Of a stretch of DNA of 64,000 bases, positions 59,602-64,000 are shown in pieces (within the stretch, counting starts at the first letter, position 1; each line of letters begins with the position of its first letter). A model generated the notes under the pieces. That model had not been told where the DNA came from. It was given only the letters and a program-made list of their open reading frames with translations, and did not search any database. The stretch is taken from the NCBI RefSeq assembly GCF_003594875.1, contig NZ_QZEY01000007.1:186001-250000 (forward strand). The letters are read 5' to 3'. Both the position numbers and the translations under genes were made by a program. Source of the stretch: Bailinhaonella thermotolerans (GTDB lineage Bacteria; Actinomycetota; Actinomycetes; Streptosporangiales; Streptosporangiaceae).

Positions 59602-61515
59602 GTGGACACGACGCTTGCGGACCCCCTCGTCGGGCAGACCCTCGACGGGCGCTATCGCGTTGAGTCCCGGATCGCCCGGGGCGGGATGGCGACCGTCTAC
59701 CTTGGCACCGACACGCGTCTGGAGCGCACGGTCGCCCTGAAGGTCATGCACTCGACCCTGGCCCAGGACCCCGACTTCGTCCGCCGGTTCATCGGCGAGG
59801 CCAAGTCGGTCGCGAAGCTCTCGCACCCCAACGTGGTCTCGGTCTACGACCAGGGCGCGCACGACGGGGTGGCCTACCTGGCCATGGAATACGTCGCCGG
59901 GCGCACCCTGCGCGACCTGCTCCGCGAGCGCGGGCGGCTCGGCCCCCGCGAGGCGCTGGAGATCACGATCCCGGTGCTCGCGGCGCTCGGCGCCGCGCAC
60001 CAGGCGGGGCTGATCCACCGCGACGTGAAGCCCGAGAACGTCCTGCTCACCGACGACGGCCGGGTGAAGGTCGTGGACTTCGGGCTCGCGCGGGCCGTGG
60101 AGTCCACCAACCAGACCCGCACCGGCGTGCTCATCGGCACCATCGCCTACCTGTCGCCCGAGCAGGTCACCACCGGCCACGCCGACGCCCGCAGCGACGT
60201 CTACGCCGCCGGGATCATGCTCTTCGAGCTGCTCACCGGGCACCAGCCGTACAACGGCGAGACGCCGATGTCGGTGGCCTACCGGCACGTGCACGACACG
60301 GTGTCGCCCCCGTCCAGCCTCGTCCCCGGGGTGCCCCCGGCGCTCGACGGGCTGGTGTGCGCGGCGACCGACCGCGACCCGGACCGCCGCCCCGCGGACG
60401 CCTCCGCGATGCTCGTGGCCGCCGTCTCGCTGCACAAGTCGATGCCCGAGGACGACCCCTCGCTGCTCTCGGTCGCGGCCGCGACGCCGCGCGCGCAGCC
60501 GACCGTCCCGCCGTCCCCCGCCGGTCAGACCACGGTCCTGAACCGCGGCGACACCACCGTCTTCTCCGGTCCCCCGGCCGCGCCGCCCGCCCCGCGCGGG
60601 TTCCTCGGCGGCCCCAAGCGCTGGCTGCTGGTCACGCTGGCCCTCGTCCTCGTCGCCGGGGTCGGGTTCTCCGGCTGGTGGTTCACCAGCGGGCGCTACG
60701 TCTACGTCCCCGACCTCGTCGGCCAGGACGTCGACGCGGCCGCCGCCGAGGCGCGCGGGCAGGGCTTCACGGTCGTCATCGGCAACGCCGTGCACGACCT
60801 GAAGGTGAAGTCCGGCCGCGTGCTGCGCATGGACCCCCAGCCGCAGGCCAGGGTGCTGCACGACGCCAAGATCACGCTGATCCCGTCCGCCGGGCCGCGC
60901 AAGATCGAGGTGCCCAAGCTGGAGGGGCTGACCCAGGACCAGGCCCGCGAGGCCCTGGCCAAGGCCGGGCTCAAGCTCGACGACGTCAGGAACCAGGGCA
61001 GCAACACCGTCCCGCGCGGCCAGGTCATCTCCAGCAGGCCCGCCGCGGGCACGCGGCTCAACGAGGGCGGCAAGGTCGACATCACCGTCAGCCAGGGCCC
61101 GCTGATGCCCGACCTGATGGGGATGATGCGCGACCAGGTCGAGCAGTGGCTCCGGGAGCGCGGGTTTCAGAACATCGTGATCGTGGAGCAGCAGGACGAC
61201 GCCCCTCCCGGCCAGGTGATCGCGCAGGACCCGCCCGCGTGGCGGCCCGTCGCGTTCACCGATCCCGTCCAGCTCACCGTGTCCAAGGGCAACGGCGGCT
61301 TCCCGTGGCCGTGGCTGCGCGGCGACAAGGACAAGGACAAGGACCTCGTGGACGTGCCGGACACCCGGTTCAAGAACGTCTCCGACGCCCGCTCCGACCT
61401 CCAGGCCGCCGGCTTCAAGGTGAAGGTGAAGTCCCTGGTCGGCGGGAACCTGGTCAAGATGCAGAGCCCGCTGGGCAAGGCCCCGCGCGGCTCCCAGATC
61501 ACGCTCTGGAGCTGA
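59602..61515 (+). CDS. PASTA-domain serine/threonine protein kinase
   Basis: A 637-residue receptor-type kinase. Kinase domain about 17-280: GGMATVYLG, VALKVMH with the ATP lysine, HRDVKPEN catalytic loop, DFGLARAV, and TIAYLSPEQ. A Pro/Thr-rich linker follows, one membrane helix (WLLVTLALVLVAGVGFSGWWF, 355-377), and four external PASTA domains beginning at YVPDLVGQ, EVPKLEGL, LMPDLMGM and VDVPDTRF. PASTA domains bind muropeptides, so it probably links cell-wall state to phosphorylation. The place, near an Rv2175c-like gene, matches mycobacterial PknL, which itself lacks PASTA. The GTG at 59602 is preferred over 59539. Confidence 0.93.
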   Translation: MDTTLADPLVGQTLDGRYRVESRIARGGMATVYLGTDTRLERTVALKVMHSTLAQDPDFVRRFIGEAKSVAKLSHPNVVSVYDQGAHDGVAYLAMEYVAGRTLRDLLRERGRLGPREALEITIPVLAALGAAHQAGLIHRDVKPENVLLTDDGRVKVVDFGLARAVESTNQTRTGVLIGTIAYLSPEQVTTGHADARSDVYAAGIMLFELLTGHQPYNGETPMSVAYRHVHDTVSPPSSLVPGVPPALDGLVCAATDRDPDRRPADASAMLVAAVSLHKSMPEDDPSLLSVAAATPRAQPTVPPSPAGQTTVLNRGDTTVFSGPPAAPPAPRGFLGGPKRWLLVTLALVLVAGVGFSGWWFTSGRYVYVPDLVGQDVDAAAAEARGQGFTVVIGNAVHDLKVKSGRVLRMDPQPQARVLHDAKITLIPSAGPRKIEVPKLEGLTQDQAREALAKAGLKLDDVRNQGSNTVPRGQVISSRPAAGTRLNEGGKVDITVSQGPLMPDLMGMMRDQVEQWLRERGFQNIVIVEQQDDAPPGQVIAQDPPAWRPVAFTDPVQLTVSKGNGGFPWPWLRGDKDKDKDLVDVPDTRFKNVSDARSDLQAAGFKVKVKSLVGGNLVKMQSPLGKAPRGSQITLWS

Positions 61516-61576
61516 CCCTCCCGGCCCCGGCCGATGGCCGGGAGCACGCGCCGGGGTCGCCTAAGCTGGGGCCACC

Positions 61577-62431
61577 ATGACTTCCCCGACTTCGCCCATC
61601 GGCGGGCACGTGCTGATCTCCGGCGGTCTCGCGACCGGCGGGCTGAAATACGGCGCGGAGATCGGCGCCGAGACGATCCAGGTCTTCGTCACCAACCCGC
61701 GCGGCTGGGCGCTGCCCGCCGGCAAGCCCGACGAGGACGCCAGGATGCGCGCGGCGGCCGAGGAGCTGCCGGTCTTCGTGCACGCCAACTACCTCGTGAA
61801 CTTCGGCTCCCCCAGCGAGGGGACCGTGGAGAACTCCGTGGCGACCGTGCGCCACACGCTCCGGCGCGCCGCCGCGATCGGGGCGCGCGGCGTCGTCGTG
61901 CACACGGGCTCGGCCGTGAGCCAGTCCTACGACGACGCGATGAAGCAGGTCCGCGAGAACCTCCTGCCGCTGCTGGACGAGATCCCCGAGGACGGGCCCG
62001 ACCTGCTGCTGGAGCCGATGGCCGGGCAGGGCAGGATGCTCTGCGCGACCGTGCAGGACCTCGGCCCCTACCTCGACGCGCTCGACCGGCACCCGCGCGC
62101 CGGCGTCTGCCTCGACACCTGCCACGCGTTCGCGGCCGGGCACGACCTGGCCGCCGAGAACGGCGTGCGGGACACCCTCGACGCGCTCGTGGCGACCGTG
62201 GGCGAGGGCCGGCTGAAGTTCGTGCACGCCAACGACTCCAAGGACGTCTGCGGCGCCGCCAAGGACCGGCACGAGAACATCGGCAAGGGCCACATCGGCG
62301 AGCGCCCGTTCGCGGAGCTGATGCGCCACCCGGCGATGGCCGGCGTGCCCGTCTGCATCGAGACCCCCGGCCCCGCCGAGAAGCACCGCGAGGACATCGA
62401 GACCCTCAAGCGCCTCCGCGACGGCTCCTGA
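61577..62431 (+). CDS. nfo: deoxyribonuclease IV (AP endonuclease)
   Basis: Cuts DNA at abasic sites in base-excision repair. The metal-binding family signatures are present: LLLEPMAGQG near residue 140, GVCLDTCHAFAAGHDL near 178, and VHANDSKD with DRHENIGKGHIG near 215-240. 284 residues. A TAAGCT hexamer ends nine bases before the ATG, and no strong Shine-Dalgarno is seen, so the mRNA may be nearly leaderless. Confidence 0.94.
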   Translation: MTSPTSPIGGHVLISGGLATGGLKYGAEIGAETIQVFVTNPRGWALPAGKPDEDARMRAAAEELPVFVHANYLVNFGSPSEGTVENSVATVRHTLRRAAAIGARGVVVHTGSAVSQSYDDAMKQVRENLLPLLDEIPEDGPDLLLEPMAGQGRMLCATVQDLGPYLDALDRHPRAGVCLDTCHAFAAGHDLAAENGVRDTLDALVATVGEGRLKFVHANDSKDVCGAAKDRHENIGKGHIGERPFAELMRHPAMAGVPVCIETPGPAEKHREDIETLKRLRDGS

Positions 62432-62440
62432 CCCGATCCC

Positions 62441-62505
62441 GTACGGCCTGAGCCCGCCGTACGGCCTGAGCCCGCCGTACGGCCTGAGCCCGCCGTACGG
62501 CGTGG
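62441..62505. repeat. 18-base tandem repeat with CGTACGGC core
   Basis: GTACGGCCTGAGCCCGCC occurs three times exactly (62441-62494) and a fourth partial copy follows, between the convergent nfo and DAHP synthase genes. The units contain the CCGTACGG motif common in this window. Confidence 0.9.
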
Positions 62506-62593
62506 ACGCCCGCGCGGCCGGGGCACGGCGCGCTCGTGGCGGGAGCCGCGCCCCGGGATCCCGGGCCTTCGTGGGGAGTGGGCGAAGGCCGGA

Positions 62594-63652
62594 TCAGCCG
62601 ACCAGGGCGGGGGCCTCCCCGGCGAGGTCCGGGCCGAGCGTGAGGGCGCGGCCCATCGCCTCGGGGAAGGTGCGCATGACGCGGGCCAGCTCGGTCAGGT
62701 CGCCGTCCACGAGGGCCTGCGGGCCGTCGCACAGCGCCTTCTCCGGCTGCGGGTGCACGTCGATGATCACGCCGTCGGCGCCGACCGCGATCGCCGCGCG
62801 GGTGAGCGGGAGCACCAGGTCGCGCCGCCCGCCCGAGTGCGACGGGTCGATGATCACCGGCAGGTGCGACAGCCGCTGCGCCACCGGGACGGCCGACACG
62901 TCGAGGGTGTTGCGGGTCGCCTTCTCGAACGTGCGGATGCCGCGCTCGCACAGCACGATGTCGAGGTTGCCGCGCTGGGCGACGTACTCGGCCGCCATCA
63001 GCCACTCCTCGATCGTGGCGGTCATGCCCCGCTTGAGCATGACCGGCCTGCCCGCCGCGCCGACCGCCTGGAGCAGCGCGAAGTTCTGCATGTTGCGCGT
63101 GCCCACCTGGAGCATGTCGGCGTAGGAGGCGACCAGCTCCACGTCGTGCGCGTCCACGACCTCGGTGACGATGGGCAGCCCGGTCTCCGCCCGCACGTCC
63201 GCGAGGATGCGCAGACCGGCCTCGCCGAGCCCCTGGAAGGCGTACGGCGAGGTGCGCGGCTTGTAGGCCCCGCCGCGCAGCAGCGTCGCGCCCGCCGCCT
63301 TGGCCATCTGGGCCGCGGCGAGGGTCTGCTCGGGCGTCTCGACCGCGCACGGCCCGGCGATCAGCGTCACCGAGTCCGGGCCGATCGGCACGCCGCCGAC
63401 CCGCACGGTCGAGCGCGCGGGGTGGTTCTCGCGGCTGACCAGCTTGTACGGGACCGAGATGCGGACGACGTCCAGGACGCCGGCCATGCCGCGCAGGTTC
63501 AGCGCCTCGAACTGGTCGAGGTCTCCGACGAGGCCGACGATCGTGCGGTTCACGCCGCGGCTGACGAACGCCTCGCCGCCCGCGGTCGTCACGAGCCCGA
63601 CGACCTCGTCGAGATCTCTCTGGGTGGCGTCGGGCGCCATCACGATGACCAT
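62594..63652 (-). CDS. aroF: 3-deoxy-7-phosphoheptulonate synthase, type I beta
   Basis: First enzyme of the shikimate pathway. The N-terminal ferredoxin-like regulatory domain (about 1-70, MVIVMAPDATQRDLDEVVGLV) is followed by the barrel with IAGPCAVETPEQ, GGAYKPRTSPYAFQGLG, LQVGTRNMQNF, LKRGMTATIEEW and DPSHSGGRRDLV. This is the Thermotoga/Bacillus-like class, whose N-terminal domain binds aromatic amino acids. The ATG at 63652 has GGGGAG upstream. An attenuator with a Tyr/Trp/Phe leader peptide precedes it. Confidence 0.94.
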   Translation of the reverse strand: MVIVMAPDATQRDLDEVVGLVTTAGGEAFVSRGVNRTIVGLVGDLDQFEALNLRGMAGVLDVVRISVPYKLVSRENHPARSTVRVGGVPIGPDSVTLIAGPCAVETPEQTLAAAQMAKAAGATLLRGGAYKPRTSPYAFQGLGEAGLRILADVRAETGLPIVTEVVDAHDVELVASYADMLQVGTRNMQNFALLQAVGAAGRPVMLKRGMTATIEEWLMAAEYVAQRGNLDIVLCERGIRTFEKATRNTLDVSAVPVAQRLSHLPVIIDPSHSGGRRDLVLPLTRAAIAVGADGVIIDVHPQPEKALCDGPQALVDGDLTELARVMRTFPEAMGRALTLGPDLAGEAPALVG

Positions 63653-63717
63653 GTGCTCACTCCCCTGGTTGTCCGGTCACGCCTGGAACCGCGGCGGAGA
63701 CCGGTCCGGAAAACGAC

Positions 63718-63753
63718 GAAGACCCCGGGTCGGTGGTCCGACCCGGGGTCTTC
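63718..63753 (-). terminator. attenuator terminator upstream of DAHP synthase
   Basis: GAAGACCCCGGGTCGG and CCGACCCGGGGTCTTC form a perfect 16-bp stem with a four-base loop; on the minus strand GTCGTTTTCC follows. It lies 65 bases before the ATG of the DAHP synthase gene and 12 bases after the leader peptide's stop. The 5' arm CGGGTCGG can instead pair with CCGGCCCG inside the leader peptide (63808-63801), an antiterminator. Confidence 0.85.
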
Positions 63754-63765
63754 GATCGATGCCTG

Positions 63766-63840
63766 TCAGCGCAGCGTCTGATGGGCGACCGTCCGATCCT
63801 CGGGCCGGTAGCCATAGCTAAACCAGTACGCAGTACGCAT
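63766..63840 (-). CDS. aromatic leader peptide of the DAHP synthase attenuator
   Basis: A 24-codon ORF starting MRTAYWFSYGYRPEDR and ending TLR-stop. Codons 5-11 are Tyr-Trp-Phe-Ser-Tyr-Gly-Tyr: five aromatic residues in seven, and all three end products of the pathway. It ends 12 bases before a strong terminator hairpin. A TACGCT -10-like hexamer ends eight bases before the ATG and no Shine-Dalgarno is seen, so the leader may be translated from a near-leaderless RNA. Confidence 0.75.
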   Translation of the reverse strand: MRTAYWFSYGYRPEDRTVAHQTLR

Positions 63841-63967
63841 AGGTGGAGAGCGTACCGCATGCGCCGGGAGCCCTGGACGGGTGGGCGGATCCACGCGCCC
63901 CGGGAGGCGGTGGCAGTATGAGGCTTCGATGGAGCCCGCACGGGCGACAGGACCGACGGGGAGCGTG

Positions 63968-64000
63968 ATGAGCACGGAGGAACCGGAGAACCGTCTTCCG
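63968..64000 (+). CDS. start of a plus-strand gene cut by the window end
   Basis: GGGGAG lies four bases before an ATG at 63968 that reads MSTEEPENRLP to the end of the window. The frame stays open. It would be divergent from the DAHP synthase leader. Too short to identify. Confidence 0.4.
   Translation, partial: MSTEEPENRLP

Overview
The window is about 64 kb of very GC-rich chromosomal DNA. Gene density, codon use and gene content point to a filamentous actinomycete: BldD, actinobacterial integration host factor MihF, a PriA that has lost its helicase motifs, an Rv2175c-like protein beside a PASTA kinase, and a WYL regulator. The class 1B PyrD plus PyrK pair suggests the order Streptosporangiales (Actinomadura or Nonomuraea type), but that is inference. 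No insertion sequence, prophage or CRISPR array is visible. Almost everything is core metabolism.

Layout. 1-5.4 kb: the 3' end of a membrane-anchored protein, an MFS transporter, and a MoxR / VWA / MocA-like trio of the kind that matures molybdenum hydroxylases. 4.9-9.9 kb: riboflavin operon ribD-ribE-ribM-ribBA-ribH plus a PH-domain gene, under an FMN riboswitch and a hairpin that holds the ribD Shine-Dalgarno. 9.9-16 kb: an MpaB-family oxygenase, rpe, a PAP2 phosphatase, rsmB, fmt and def. 16-20.5 kb: a sulfotransferase, an unknown gene, priA and a small secreted protein. 20.7-24.7 kb: metK, coaBC, rpoZ, gmk, mihF. 25.3-35.4 kb: the pyrimidine operon pyrR-pyrB-pyrC-carA-carB-pyrK-pyrD-pyrF with a PyrR-type leader. 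35.5-43.6 kb, plus strand: the arginine deiminase pathway (arcA-arcB-arcC) between two APC permeases, preceded by a stand-alone ATP synthase gamma homologue and followed by a universal stress protein. 43.9-50 kb: bldD, a YbaK-type deacylase, an L,D-transpeptidase, a WYL regulator divergent from an FAD oxidoreductase, and a HEPN gene behind two LexA boxes. 50-53 kb: an unknown 749-residue protein and, on the same strand just upstream, three tRNA-like RNAs. 53.2-64 kb: GNAT, metF, polyprenyl synthase, thiE, an Rv2175c homologue, a TPP riboswitch with thiO-thiS-thiG, a PASTA kinase, nfo, and a DAHP synthase with an aromatic leader-peptide attenuator.

The least explained signals are: (1) the three tRNA-like RNAs, which lack the D-loop GG and T55 together; one ends two bases before the start codon of the 749-residue gene; (2) two unlinked long hairpins (28.0 and 48.9 kb) with the same interior motif and compensatory changes in their arms; (3) the leader peptide reading MRTAYWFSYGY followed by a strong terminator upstream of the DAHP synthase; (4) a Cys-to-Trp change at the catalytic position of PyrD; (5) a gamma-subunit paralogue inside the arginine deiminase cluster. 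Most intergenic spaces also carry copies of a CCGTACGG-type palindrome.
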